Numbered from the stretch's first letter, positions 17,010 to 25,674 are shown. The stretch: DNA of 64,000 nt from Halobellus rufus (GCF_000739575.1 NZ_BBJO01000042.1:1-64000); one strand, 5' to 3'. Program-made: numbers and translations. Notes: a model not told the origin generated them from the letters alone.

Positions 17010-17192
17010 TTACGCCGAGGCCTTCGCCTGCGCCTCGAAGACCTCCTCTGTCTTGAAGAGCGTCCGGCAGTCCTCACACACCATCCGCCGCTGGATCCCG
17101 TACTCCCAGAGCTTTCCGCCGCAGTTCAGACAGTCGAAGTGCGCCTCGACGAACGGATCCTCCGTCGCGTATGGATTCTCGAACTCCGCCAT
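17010..17192 (-). CDS. Small zinc-ribbon-like protein of 60 residues, function unknown
   Basis: The 60-residue acidic protein has two Cys pairs, CLNC (about residues 21-24) and CEDC (about 39-42), spaced as in a zinc ribbon. A His precedes the first pair and a helical, Ala-rich tail ends it (EVFEAQAKASA). Small CxxC zinc-finger proteins are frequent in haloarchaea and some influence biofilm or metabolism, but this one was not recognised as a named member. It lies between gdoA and the thioesterase on the same strand, with gaps of 130-180 nt, so it may be the last gene of the acdA-acdB-tieA unit or independent. It could act as a small regulator or an adaptor for an enzyme. Confidence 0.7.
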   Translation of the reverse strand: MAEFENPYATEDPFVEAHFDCLNCGGKLWEYGIQRRMVCEDCRTLFKTEEVFEAQAKASA

Positions 17193-17321
17193 ACCCAGGG
17201 GTACTCACGTAATTCCTAAAAGCGTATCGCCAGTCCGTAAGCCAGGGCCGCAGGACGCCGGAATCGACGCCGCTGATCGACTCGGAGACGCCCCCGAGGG
17301 GCGACGCTCGCCCGCGGCGGC

Positions 17322-17723
17322 CTACTCCTCTGCGTACTCGACGAACTTCTCGCGGATCTCGTCGGGGATCTCGACGGCCCCGCCGCCGCCGGTCTTCGCA
17401 CAGACCCGCTGCTCGTAGCCCGAGAAGGCGAGCGTGTCGCCGTTGTAGGCCTCGTACTCGAATCGAACGGCGCGCGTGCTCGGGTCGGGCGTCAGCGTGA
17501 TGCGGACGTCGTCGCCGGCGTGGAGCGGCGCTTTGAACTCGAACTGCATATCGACGAGCGGGAAGCCGAAGTCGTAGTCGCCGGTGAGTTCCCAGAACGG
17601 GAAGCCGATCTCCTGCATAAACATGTCCGACGTCTCGTGGAGCGCGTCCACGATGCGGGGGTAGTGAGCGATACCGTGCGGGTCCGTGTCCGAGAACCGA
17701 ACGGTCCAGGTGCGTTCGTACAT
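17322..17723 (-). CDS. tieA: Acyl-CoA thioesterase of the 4-hydroxybenzoyl-CoA thioesterase family
   Basis: The 133-residue hot-dog-fold protein carries the family motif FSDTDPHGIAHYPRIVDALHE, including the Asp that activates the attacking water or residue. It should release free acid from an aryl-CoA, most likely a hydroxybenzoyl-CoA or gentisyl-CoA, in the cytoplasm. The ATG at 17723 overlaps the stop of the ATP-grasp synthetase gene by one base (TAATG), so the two are translationally coupled. In haloarchaea the equivalent gene is found with gdoA and acdB and is induced by benzoate, cinnamate and phenylpropionate, but not by 3-hydroxybenzoate, in one characterised strain. The order synthetase-thioesterase here fits a pathway that hydroxylates the ring as a CoA ester. 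Confidence 0.85.
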   Translation of the reverse strand: MYERTWTVRFSDTDPHGIAHYPRIVDALHETSDMFMQEIGFPFWELTGDYDFGFPLVDMQFEFKAPLHAGDDVRITLTPDPSTRAVRFEYEAYNGDTLAFSGYEQRVCAKTGGGGAVEIPDEIREKFVEYAEE

Positions 17724-18430
17724 TATCGTTCCTCCAGTACGACGAGTGCGTCGAGCGCTATTACTCCATCGGAACTCGCAAGAACCGGGTTGACGTCCAG
17801 TTCGGCGATCGGGTGATCGGAGACGAGGTCGCCGACGGCCGAGATGGCGGCGGCCAGCGCGTCGACGTCGGCCGGCTCGCTGCCGCGATAGCCGGAGAGC
17901 AGCGGCGCGGACTGGAGCTCCTCGATCGCGGATCTGGCCTCCGCGCGGTCGATCGGCGCGATCCGGTGGCTGGTGTCCTCGAAGATCTCGGTGAACACGC
18001 CGCCGAGGCCGGTGAGGACGACGGGGCCGAACGACGGATCGCGGAGTCCGCCGACGATCACTTCGGTGCCGCGCTCGACGTCCATCGCCTCCTCGACGAG
18101 CACGTCGGCCGCGACGCCCGCCTCGTCGGCCGCGTCGAAGATCGCCACGGCGGCGTCCCGAACCGCAGACTCGGAGTCGAGCCCGACGGCGACGCCGACG
18201 CCGCCGGCCCAGTCGCTCTTGTGCGTGACGGCGGGCGAGGACACCTTCACGACGACGGGGTAGCCGATCCGCTCGGCCGCCTCGACGGCCTCGCCGACGT
18301 CGGCACACACCTCGAAGTCTGGCGTCTCGACGCCGACCGACGACAGCAGCGCCTTCCCCTCTGCCTCCGTCAGCGTCTCGCGACCGTCGGCGCGCGCGGA
18401 CTCGATCGGTTCCGGGACGGCGTCACTCAT
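17723..18430 (-). CDS. acdB: Beta (ATP-grasp) subunit of ADP-forming acyl-CoA synthetase
   Basis: The 235-residue protein is the ATP-grasp subunit of an NDP-forming acyl-CoA synthetase. The family start, LTEAEGKALLSSVGVETP, is followed by YPVVVKVSSPAVTHKSDWAGGV and FGPVVLTGLGGVFTEIFED, all standard ATP-grasp blocks of this enzyme, and the C-terminal AELDVNPVLASSDGVIALDA. With the alpha subunit it converts an acid, ATP and CoA to acyl-CoA, ADP and phosphate. It overlaps the alpha gene by 8 nt (ATG at 18430, alpha stop at 18423-18425) and tieA by 1 nt, so the three genes are one operon. The likely substrate from context is benzoate or a related aryl acid. Confidence 0.9.
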   Translation of the reverse strand: MSDAVPEPIESARADGRETLTEAEGKALLSSVGVETPDFEVCADVGEAVEAAERIGYPVVVKVSSPAVTHKSDWAGGVGVAVGLDSESAVRDAAVAIFDAADEAGVAADVLVEEAMDVERGTEVIVGGLRDPSFGPVVLTGLGGVFTEIFEDTSHRIAPIDRAEARSAIEELQSAPLLSGYRGSEPADVDALAAAISAVGDLVSDHPIAELDVNPVLASSDGVIALDALVVLEER

Positions 18431-19853
18431 CGGCACTCACCTCCTCGTCGGCGACGGCGTCGGGCAACACGCCGCCACCAGCGGCGACGCCGCCGTCCGC
18501 GAGCGCGTCGTCGTCGTTGAGGAGCGCGTACCGGGCGAGCGCTCCCGCCGCGTCGGCGGCGCGCTCGGGGGTCTCGAAGACCGGAATGCCGGCGTCTCGA
18601 AGCGCGTTGCGCTGTCCCGCGAGGTCTTCCTCGATTCCCTCGGTGGCGAACAGGACCGGCTTGTCGACCCGTTCGGCGAGCCCGTCGAGTTCCTCGACCG
18701 GGTAGCCGAGCGCGGCCTCGAACAGCTCGTAGACCAGCACGATGTCGACGCGCTCGTCCTCGGCGACGGCCGTGACGATCTCGCCGAACTCCGGCATCGG
18801 CCGCCCGGTGTCGACGGGGTTGTCGGCGTAGGTGATCCCCGGCAGGATCTCGTCGACGCGCGCTTGGGTCTCCTCGGTGAGCTCCGGCAGGCGACCGCCC
18901 GCACGCTGGATCCGGTCGGTGATGATGATGCCCGGTCCCGCCTGCGCGGTGACGACGCCGACGTTCGGGCCGTCTGGCGTCGGCGAGTTGCCCAGCGCCG
19001 CCGCGGCGTCGAGGAGGTCGTCCGTCGCGTCGACCGTCGGAACGCCGTACTGGGCGAACCCGGCGGTGTAGAGTTCGTGATCGCCCGTCAGCGCCCCCGT
19101 GTGCGACTCCGCGAAGTCGCCGACGTCCGACTGTCCGACCTTGTAGGCGACCACCGGCGTGTCGCTCTCGCGGCAGGCCTCGAGCAGCCGCCGCCCGTCG
19201 TCGGTCCCCTCGACGTGGAGGACGATCGCGTCCGTCCGGTCGTCGCCGTCGAAGTACTCGATCGCCTCGGCGAACCCGACGTTCGCGCGGTTCCCCAGGC
19301 CGACCTCCGCGGAGACGCCGCGGCCCTGCCGCCGGGACTGGAACGCCAAGACGAGTCCGACGCCCCCGCTCTGGGCGACGACCGCGACGTTGCCCTCCGG
19401 GATCTCCTCGACCCCGCTCGCGAACGAACAGCGGAGGTCGATCCCCGGGACGAGAAAGCCGCTGGTGTTGGGGCCGAGGAGCGAGATGTCGTGTTCCTCG
19501 GCGGCCGCCACGGTCGCCTCCTGCAGTTCTTCGCCCTGCCCGCCCGCCTCGGCGAACCCGCTGGCGTAGATGACGGCGGCTCCGATCCCCGCCTCGCCGC
19601 ACTCTTCGAGGACCTCCGGGACCGCCGGTCCCGGCACGCACAGGAGCGCGAGGTCGACGTCGTCGTCGATCTCGGTCACCGACGCGACGAACTCCGCGCC
19701 GAACAGTTCTCCCTCCGTCGACGGGTTCACGGGGTAGACCGGCCCGTCGAACGCCGCGGCGTTCGCCATCGCTTCGTATCCGATCTTGCCCTCGGTCGCC
19801 GAAGCGCCGACGACGGCGATCGCCGAGGGGTCGAACAACTGTCTGAGAGTCAC
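18423..19853 (-). CDS. Alpha (CoA-binding) subunit of ADP-forming acyl-CoA synthetase
   Basis: The 476-residue protein has a CoA-binding Rossmann domain at its N-terminus (LFDPSAIAVVGASATEGKIG, then GPVYPVNPSTEGELFG) and succinyl-CoA-synthetase-like flavodoxin domains. The phosphohistidine site appears in DFAESHTGALTGDHELY and the ligase part includes VAVVAQSGGVGLVLAFQSRR. It starts with GTG at 19853, chosen because the CoA-binding domain begins directly after it and the sequence further upstream is Pro/Arg-rich and unlike the family. It is the first gene of an operon with the beta subunit and the thioesterase. It is divergent from livG, with 168 nt between the start codons for both promoters. 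Confidence 0.9.
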   Translation of the reverse strand: MTLRQLFDPSAIAVVGASATEGKIGYEAMANAAAFDGPVYPVNPSTEGELFGAEFVASVTEIDDDVDLALLCVPGPAVPEVLEECGEAGIGAAVIYASGFAEAGGQGEELQEATVAAAEEHDISLLGPNTSGFLVPGIDLRCSFASGVEEIPEGNVAVVAQSGGVGLVLAFQSRRQGRGVSAEVGLGNRANVGFAEAIEYFDGDDRTDAIVLHVEGTDDGRRLLEACRESDTPVVAYKVGQSDVGDFAESHTGALTGDHELYTAGFAQYGVPTVDATDDLLDAAAALGNSPTPDGPNVGVVTAQAGPGIIITDRIQRAGGRLPELTEETQARVDEILPGITYADNPVDTGRPMPEFGEIVTAVAEDERVDIVLVYELFEAALGYPVEELDGLAERVDKPVLFATEGIEEDLAGQRNALRDAGIPVFETPERAADAAGALARYALLNDDDALADGGVAAGGGVLPDAVADEEVSADE

Positions 19854-19990
19854 ACGCGGACATATATCGAACGTCCTCAAAGCGTTTTCCCCCTGCGTTG
19901 GCGGTGCGGGGCGTGGCGGTGACAGCTCTCTGCTGCAGCCCTCGACGTGCGTCGCTGTCGCGCGTGGCACGCGTCAGCGTATTCCGTAAG

Positions 19991-19996
19991 TTTATC
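19991..19996 (+). promoter_or_regulatory. livG (system 1) promoter
   Basis: TTTATC at 19991-19996 is centred about 29 nt before the ATG at 20022, matching leaderless spacing. It lies in the divergent region shared with the acdA-acdB-tieA operon. Confidence 0.5.
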
Positions 19997-20021
19997 ATCG
20001 TTGCTTGGATATCGAACGATA

Positions 20022-20771
20022 ATGACGTTACTGGAAGGCCGAGGGCTGACGAAGAAGTTCGGCGGGGTCGTCGCCATCGAGGACGTCTCCTTCACCGTCG
20101 AACGGGGCGAGGCCGTCGGGCTCATCGGACCGAACGGGGCCGGCAAGAGCACGCTGTTCCGGACGATCACCGGCGTCCACCCGCCGACGGAGGGCGAGGT
20201 GTTCTTCGACGGGGAGGAGATCACCGGGCAGTCCCAACACGAGATCTGTCACCGCGGGCTGGCGAAGACCCACCAGATCGTCCGCCCGTTCGGGAGCCTC
20301 TCGCTGCTCGAAAACGTGACTGTCGGCGCATCCTTCGGCGGCCGGAAGTTCGACGACCCGCGCGAGCGCGCCGCGGAGATGATCGAGTTCGTCGGCCTCG
20401 AAGACCAGATGCACGCCGATCCGGGCGAACTCAGCGTCGGACAGCTCAAGCGCTTAGAGATCGCGCGCGTGCTCGCGACCGACCCCGAGATGGTGCTGTT
20501 CGACGAGGTCGCCGGCGGACTCGACCCCGAGGAGACGGAGGGCATCATCGACCTCGTCGGTGACATCATCGACGAGGGCAAGACGGTGTTCCTCATCGAC
20601 CACGTGATGCGCGCGCTGATGAGCGTCTCAGAGCGCGTGATGGTCCTCGACAACGGCAAACTCATCGCCCAGGGAACGCCCGAGGAGATCCAAAACGACG
20701 ACACGGTCATCGAGGCGTACCTCGGCGAACACGCCGGCAAGGACCTCTCGGACGCGATCGCCGAGAACTGA
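20022..20771 (+). CDS. livG: Branched-chain amino acid-type ABC transporter ATP-binding protein LivG (system 1)
   Basis: The 249-residue ATPase starts LLEGRGLTKKFGGVVAIEDV, with Walker A GPNGAGKSTLF, the signature LSVGQLKRLEIARVL and Walker B MVLFDEVAGGLDPEET. The sequence THQIVRPFGSLSLLENVTVG is the LivG-type Q-loop region. It completes transporter system 1 but lies 8.5 kb from livF, beyond livHM and the gdoA/acd genes. The in-frame ATG upstream at 19947 is discarded because the TATA box sits between it and 20022. The C-terminus includes the LivG tail QNDDTVIEAYLG. Confidence 0.92.
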   Translation: MTLLEGRGLTKKFGGVVAIEDVSFTVERGEAVGLIGPNGAGKSTLFRTITGVHPPTEGEVFFDGEEITGQSQHEICHRGLAKTHQIVRPFGSLSLLENVTVGASFGGRKFDDPRERAAEMIEFVGLEDQMHADPGELSVGQLKRLEIARVLATDPEMVLFDEVAGGLDPEETEGIIDLVGDIIDEGKTVFLIDHVMRALMSVSERVMVLDNGKLIAQGTPEEIQNDDTVIEAYLGEHAGKDLSDAIAEN

Positions 20772-20791
20772 ACTCTTCTATCCGCGCACGA

Positions 20792-21430
20792 TCAGCGCTT
20801 TCCGTTGAAGTCGACGAACGCTGCGATCTTTTCGCTCGCGCCCTCGGTCACGCTCGATCCGTGATAGACGAGGCCGACCTCGAAGTCGTACGCGAGCAGC
20901 CGTTCCAGCGAGTCGTCGGCCGCGGCCAGATCTGCGGAGTAGTGCGCCGTCGGGAGCACGAAGTACCCCGCGGGGAGCCCCCGGGCGTCGGATCCGAACA
21001 GCGCGTCGCCGATGACGGCGACGCCGGCTGCCTCGTCGACGAGCGCGTGGTGCGCCGCGGTGTGACCGGGCACGTGTACGGCGGTGAACTGCCCGACGCG
21101 GTCGCCGTCGCCGAACCGGTGGTCCACGTCGACGTCGACCTCGACGCCCTCGGGCACCCACGTTTCGAGATCGAAAACGCCGACGAGTCCGGCGAGACCG
21201 CCGACGTGGTCGGGGTCGCCGTGCGTGACGACGATCCGTTCGGGCGTGATCCCCAGTTCCGCCAGCGCGTCGGCGACGACGTCGACGGTGTCCTCGAAGC
21301 CGGCGTCGACGAGCGTCGGCGTCTCGCCGTCGAAGCAGAACACTCGCCAGCGAGCGTCCGGCGCGGTCTTCACGGTGATGTCGTAGACGTCCGGTGCGAT
21401 CTCGGTGATCGCGGTATCTGTGTCGGGCAT
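20792..21430 (-). CDS. MBL-fold metallo-hydrolase with a modified metal motif
   Basis: The 212-residue protein has a metallo-beta-lactamase fold: DVYDITV at the N-terminus, TPTLVDAGFEDTVD, then the motif THGDPDHVGGL and HVPGHTAAHHALV with a later His/Asp (VAVIGDALFG). The standard motif is HxHxDH; here the second His is Asp (HGDPDH), a variant found in part of the superfamily and compatible with metal binding. The substrate is unknown; hydrolysis of a thioester or lactone is possible given the neighbourhood. It is convergent with livG, 20 nt apart. The ATG at 21430 lies about 26 nt downstream of an AGTTTAACAC element. Confidence 0.8.
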   Translation of the reverse strand: MPDTDTAITEIAPDVYDITVKTAPDARWRVFCFDGETPTLVDAGFEDTVDVVADALAELGITPERIVVTHGDPDHVGGLAGLVGVFDLETWVPEGVEVDVDVDHRFGDGDRVGQFTAVHVPGHTAAHHALVDEAAGVAVIGDALFGSDARGLPAGYFVLPTAHYSADLAAADDSLERLLAYDFEVGLVYHGSSVTEGASEKIAAFVDFNGKR

Positions 21431-21652
21431 CGCCCGTACGTACGGTGGCGTGGGTGTTAAACTGTCCCGTCGCGAGCGGGCGTAACGCGTCCCGACGTGG
21501 CCGTAACGCGTGGCGTCGGACTTGGTTTCGACGCCGCCGGTCGCCGTCCGTGCCTCTCCCCGTCCGTGCCGCTCCGATCGACGCCCAGATCCGAAGACTG
21601 CGGGCACACCGATACCCCTATTGTGGTCCACGGTGACACGTGCGACACAACG

Positions 21653-23062
21653 ATGACTGATGGACTCTCGGCGCGGGTGAACGCGACGCTCCCGGTGGAT
21701 CCGTCGTGGCTCGCCCTGCCCGCCGGCGCGCTCGCCGCGGGGGCGGTCCTCCAGTTCGCGCCGGTGAATCCGGACGCGGCCCGGATGCTCGCGATCACCC
21801 TCTTCTGCGTCGCGATGTGGATCGGCTCTCCCGTGCAGCCGTGGTTCACGGCGCTGATCGGGATCGGACTGATGGGCGTGGGATTCTCGACGGAACTCGC
21901 GCTGACGGGCTTTCGCTCGCCCGCGACGTGGCTCGTCGTGGTCGGACTACTGATCGGGGAGGCTGCCACCGCGAGCGGACTCGCCGGGCTCGTCGAGCGA
22001 ATCGCGCTCTCTCGGATGCCGGAGCGAATCACCGCGGACGCAGTCGCCGTCTACCGGTACCTGCTCGTCTCCCTCTCGATCGGCAGTTTCGCGCTCGCCG
22101 TCCTCGTCCCCTCCTCGCTCGTCCGCGTGCTCATCCTCGCGCCGATCCTCAAGTCGCTCGGGGACCTGTTCACCGAGCGGAGCGCGAAGATCGGCCTCTT
22201 TCTCGGGCCGCTCTTCGCGACCTACTACGGCGCGTCGGGCATCCTGACGGGGTCGCTCGCGAACATCATCGTCACCGGTCTGGTCGAGTCCAGCGGCGGC
22301 CCCGCGATCACGTGGACGGAGTGGACGGTCTGGATGGGCCCGGTGATGGGCCTGGGCCGCGTGGCCGTCGTCGTCGCCGTCACCTACCTCCTGTATCGAC
22401 CCAGCGATCGGGACGCGATCGACGCACCCGACACCGTCGACACGGTGGCGCCGACGACGAAAGAGCGCCGGATGCTCGCGTTCCTGCTCGTCGGCGTGGC
22501 GATCTGGGCGACCGACTTCGTCCACGGCCTCCACCCGATGTTCGGCGCGGTCGTCGTCGCGCTGCTGGCGTTCACGCCGGGAATCGGCGTCATCGACCAC
22601 GACGCCATCGGCGAGACCGACTTCTCGATCCTGTTTTTCCTCGGGGCGATCTTCGCCATCGCGGAGGGGCTGCAGCGCACGGACTTCACCGACCTGGCGG
22701 CCGAGACGATGCTGTCGTACCTCCCGAGCGATCCGTCGCTCCCACTCGTGCTCCTCTTCGTCGTCGGCGTCTCGATGCTCCTGGCGTTCGTGATGGAGGG
22801 GATGGCCGTCGCGAGCGTCATCACGCCGGTCTTCGTCTCCTTCGCGACCAGCGCCGGGATCCCGCTGGTCCCGGTGGCGATGATCGAGAGCGTGGCGCTG
22901 AACGCGTACTTCTTCCCCTATCAGTCGGCCGTGTTGGTCGCGATGCTCGGCCTCGGCGTCGTCGACACGATGGAACTCAGCCGGATGGCGACGGTGTGCA
23001 CGATCGCGACGATGGTGATCCTGCTCCCGATCCAGATCGCCCTGTTCGTGTTTTTCTTCTGA
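21653..23062 (+). CDS. SLC13/DASS-family sodium:anion symporter
   Basis: The 469-residue protein has about 12 hydrophobic segments and resembles the divalent-anion:sodium symporter family that imports dicarboxylates or sulfate. Typical elements are LGPLFATYYGASGILTGSLANIIVTGL (the SNT-like loop), FFLGAIFAIAEGLQRTDF and ALNAYFFPYQSAVLVAML near the C-terminus. The first helix starts at about residue 18. It is monocistronic and is transcribed toward the AMP-ligase gene. A dicarboxylate such as succinate or fumarate, the end product of ring degradation, is a plausible ligand but is inference. Confidence 0.85.
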   Translation: MTDGLSARVNATLPVDPSWLALPAGALAAGAVLQFAPVNPDAARMLAITLFCVAMWIGSPVQPWFTALIGIGLMGVGFSTELALTGFRSPATWLVVVGLLIGEAATASGLAGLVERIALSRMPERITADAVAVYRYLLVSLSIGSFALAVLVPSSLVRVLILAPILKSLGDLFTERSAKIGLFLGPLFATYYGASGILTGSLANIIVTGLVESSGGPAITWTEWTVWMGPVMGLGRVAVVVAVTYLLYRPSDRDAIDAPDTVDTVAPTTKERRMLAFLLVGVAIWATDFVHGLHPMFGAVVVALLAFTPGIGVIDHDAIGETDFSILFFLGAIFAIAEGLQRTDFTDLAAETMLSYLPSDPSLPLVLLFVVGVSMLLAFVMEGMAVASVITPVFVSFATSAGIPLVPVAMIESVALNAYFFPYQSAVLVAMLGLGVVDTMELSRMATVCTIATMVILLPIQIALFVFFF

Positions 23063-23110
23063 AAACGGCCGCAACGCGCGAAATGCGGTTCCCTCCTCGA
23101 CGCGTCGCCC

Positions 23111-24658
23111 TCAGGCGAAGTGCTTCTGAATCAGGTCCTCGCGGACGATGGTCCCGGTGTCGGTCCGCGGGAGCGGCTCGTCGGTCAGCGCGTAGTTCCG
23201 CGGCCGCTTGAAGTCCGCGAGGCCGTCGTGCTGGAGGCAGTACTCGTCGAGTTCCTCCTCAGTGAGGTCGCTCTCGGTCACCACGACGGCGGTGACGATC
23301 TGGCCCCACTCCTCGTCGTCGAGGCCGAACACGCAGGCCTCCGTCACTTCCGGGTGGTTGCCGAGGACCCGCTCGACCTCCGCGGGGTAGACGTTCTCGC
23401 CGCCGCTGTTGATCATGTTGTCGACGCGGTCGACGATGTAGAGGTAGCCGTCCTCGTCGACGCGGGCGACGTCGCGCGTCCGGAGCCAGCCGTCGAAGTA
23501 CGACTTCGCCGAGGCCTCCTCGTTGTCGATGTACTCGTGGGACATCCCCGGACCGCGGGCGATGACCTCACCGCGCTCGCCGGGATCGACGGTCGCCTCG
23601 GGATCGGGGTGCTCGGAGACCGGGACCGACTCGACGACGCGGATCTCCCAGGAGAACGCCTCCTTGCCGATCGTGCCGGGGTGTTCCTCCTGCACCTCGG
23701 GGTGTGCGAAGGTGAGGTCGGGCCCGGCCTCGGTCATCCCGTAGGTGTTGTAGAGGTGCTCGCTCAGGTGCTCGTGAGTCGCCTCGATGAGGTTCTCGGT
23801 GACGATCGCCCCGCCGGTGCGGATGTACGAGAGGGAATCGCTGTCGTAGGGCGTCTCCTTCGCGCGCTGGACGTCGTTGAGCGCTTTCAGCTGGGTCGGC
23901 ACGGCGAGCAGTCCGGTCACCTCGTGGGACTCGATGAGTTCGAGCGCCTCCTCGGGGTCGAACGTCGAGTGCAGCACGACCGTCGCACCCGCGACGAAGT
24001 GCGGGTAGAGCCACGCGTCGGTCGTGACCATGTGGTACCACGGCGACGTGCACAGCGCGACGTCCGTCTCGTCGATGCCGTGCTCCATCACGCCCTGAAT
24101 CGCGCCGTACCAGAGCTGATCCTGATCGAACTGCACCATCTTGGGAACGCTCGTCGTCCCGCTGGTGTGGAGGATCGCGCACTCCTCGCCGTGGGGGTGA
24201 GCGTCGTTCGGATCGGGGCTCGCGGCGTCGAGGACCGCCTCGTAGGACTCGACGTCCTCGTGATCGACGTCGCGGTCGCCGGCGTGGATCGCGACGTCGA
24301 ACGCCCCGCGATCGAGGAGTTCGAGCGCGTCGTCGGCGTTGTGGTCGTCGAAGAGGAGCGCCTCGGCGTCGGCCGTGTCGGCCATCTGTTCCAGTTCGCC
24401 GACGGTCGCCCGGTAGGAGAGCTGGACCGTCGAGCGTCCGCGCTTGTTCCCCGCCCACATCGATTCGATCGCCGAGACGTCGTTGACCGTGAGGACGGCG
24501 TACCGCTCGGCCCCGATCCGATCGGTGATCGCGTTCGCCAGTCGGGTGCTTCGCTCGTCCAGTTCGGCGTACGTGAACGACCGACCGTCGTCGGTTACGA
24601 GCGCGAGTTTGTCGGGATAACAGCGGACCGTCCGAGCGAGGGCGTCACCAAGTTTCAT
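23111..24658 (-). CDS. AMP-forming acyl-CoA ligase (FadD-like)
   Basis: The 515-residue enzyme belongs to the ANL superfamily and converts a carboxylate to acyl-CoA through an acyl-adenylate. The phosphate-binding motif is HTSGTTSVPKM (Ser instead of the usual Gly after TSGTT). Later blocks are YNTYGMTEAGPD, WLRTRDVARVDEDGYLYIVDR and the hinge-containing DNMINSGGENVYPAEVE, with the catalytic Lys region near the C-terminus (PRTDTGTIVREDL), where the usual GK is GT, so the Lys in adenylation is not obvious. It is monocistronic, between an anion carrier and a divergent UbiA-family gene. The substrate could be a fatty or aryl acid. Confidence 0.88.
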   Translation of the reverse strand: MKLGDALARTVRCYPDKLALVTDDGRSFTYAELDERSTRLANAITDRIGAERYAVLTVNDVSAIESMWAGNKRGRSTVQLSYRATVGELEQMADTADAEALLFDDHNADDALELLDRGAFDVAIHAGDRDVDHEDVESYEAVLDAASPDPNDAHPHGEECAILHTSGTTSVPKMVQFDQDQLWYGAIQGVMEHGIDETDVALCTSPWYHMVTTDAWLYPHFVAGATVVLHSTFDPEEALELIESHEVTGLLAVPTQLKALNDVQRAKETPYDSDSLSYIRTGGAIVTENLIEATHEHLSEHLYNTYGMTEAGPDLTFAHPEVQEEHPGTIGKEAFSWEIRVVESVPVSEHPDPEATVDPGERGEVIARGPGMSHEYIDNEEASAKSYFDGWLRTRDVARVDEDGYLYIVDRVDNMINSGGENVYPAEVERVLGNHPEVTEACVFGLDDEEWGQIVTAVVVTESDLTEEELDEYCLQHDGLADFKRPRNYALTDEPLPRTDTGTIVREDLIQKHFA

Positions 24659-24780
24659 AGTCTCGTGTTAGGCGTCACCAAGCCAACTGTCGCATTAATT
24701 GTTTTGATCGGATGTGGCCGCTGCGTCGATTCGCGCGGCGACGCGGCGGATTTATCACGGGCCGGACGGACCGTTGGTCT

Positions 24781-25674
24781 ATGACGTCCGTGCGCCGCGG
24801 TCTCGCCGGGTTGCTCGCGTACGTTCGCCCGACGTTTATGCTCCCGGCCGTCGGAATGGCCCTCTACGGCGCGGCGCTCGCTCCCCTCCCGACGTTCGAG
24901 TGGCCGATCGCGGCTCTTCACGCCGCGACGGTCGGCCTCGCGCTCCTGGTCGCGCACCTGCGCGACGGGTACGTCGACGGTCACCAGCGCGGCGAGGAGA
25001 CCCCGCGGCTCGACGTCGGAGCGTTCCGGTGGAGTATCGGGATCGGTTCGGTCGCGGTCCTGCTGCTTTCGGCCGTTCTGGCGGCGAGGGCGGGGGTCCT
25101 CGCAGGACTGTCGACGACCGTCCTCCTCCTGCTCGCGCTGTCGCACGCGCCGTATCTGGATCGACACCCCGTGACGGTCACGGCGGATTACCCCGTCGGG
25201 ATCGCGACGGCGCTCGTCGGGGGATACGCCGCTCAGACCGCCGGCGTCGAGTCCGTCGTCGCCCTGACCGCGTTGCTCTTCGTCGGGTTTCTCTCGGGGG
25301 TCAAGATCGGGATCGACCGGCTCGACCGCGCCTTCGACGCGTCGATCGGCAAGCGAACCGTCCCGGTCGTCCTCGGTACCCGCGGGGCCGAACGCGCCGC
25401 CGTCGCCGTCTTCCTCTTCACCGCGAGCGCGACCGCCGCGCTGGGCGTCGCCGGCTACGTGGAACTCCTCCCCGTCCGACCGCTGTACGCGCTCGTCGCC
25501 GCGCTCGCGCCGCTGGCGGGACTGGTCGCGACGGTAGCGCTGCGCGCAGAGTGGGTCGTGCGCGTACAGATGGCGTCGTCGTACGTCTTCGCCGTCGGTC
25601 TCTTCGCCGCCGTCTGTAGCGGCGGGTGCGTCGGGAGCGAAATCGCCCACGGAGCACTCGAAGCACTCCTCTGA
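24781..25674 (+). CDS. UbiA-family membrane prenyltransferase-like protein
   Basis: This 297-residue protein has about nine membrane segments. Two polar loops resemble the UbiA superfamily aspartate motifs: LRDGYVDGHQRGEE after helix 2 and GVKIGIDRLDRAFD after helix 6, followed by GKRTVPVVLG, which in UbiA proteins holds Mg and the isoprenoid diphosphate. The first loop differs from the usual NDxxDxxxD, so the acceptor substrate and activity are uncertain. Related haloarchaeal enzymes act in lipid and quinone biosynthesis. A TTTAT promoter element at about 24751-24757 is about 28 nt upstream of the start. It stands alone between the AMP ligase and the convergent IclR gene. Confidence 0.7.
   Translation: MTSVRRGLAGLLAYVRPTFMLPAVGMALYGAALAPLPTFEWPIAALHAATVGLALLVAHLRDGYVDGHQRGEETPRLDVGAFRWSIGIGSVAVLLLSAVLAARAGVLAGLSTTVLLLLALSHAPYLDRHPVTVTADYPVGIATALVGGYAAQTAGVESVVALTALLFVGFLSGVKIGIDRLDRAFDASIGKRTVPVVLGTRGAERAAVAVFLFTASATAALGVAGYVELLPVRPLYALVAALAPLAGLVATVALRAEWVVRVQMASSYVFAVGLFAAVCSGGCVGSEIAHGALEALL

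Noticed and set aside
20792-21430. Loss of function in the MBL-fold protein because of HGDPDH instead of HxHxDH
   Set aside because: Asp can replace the His at this position in active branches of the superfamily, so the change alone is not evidence of inactivation.
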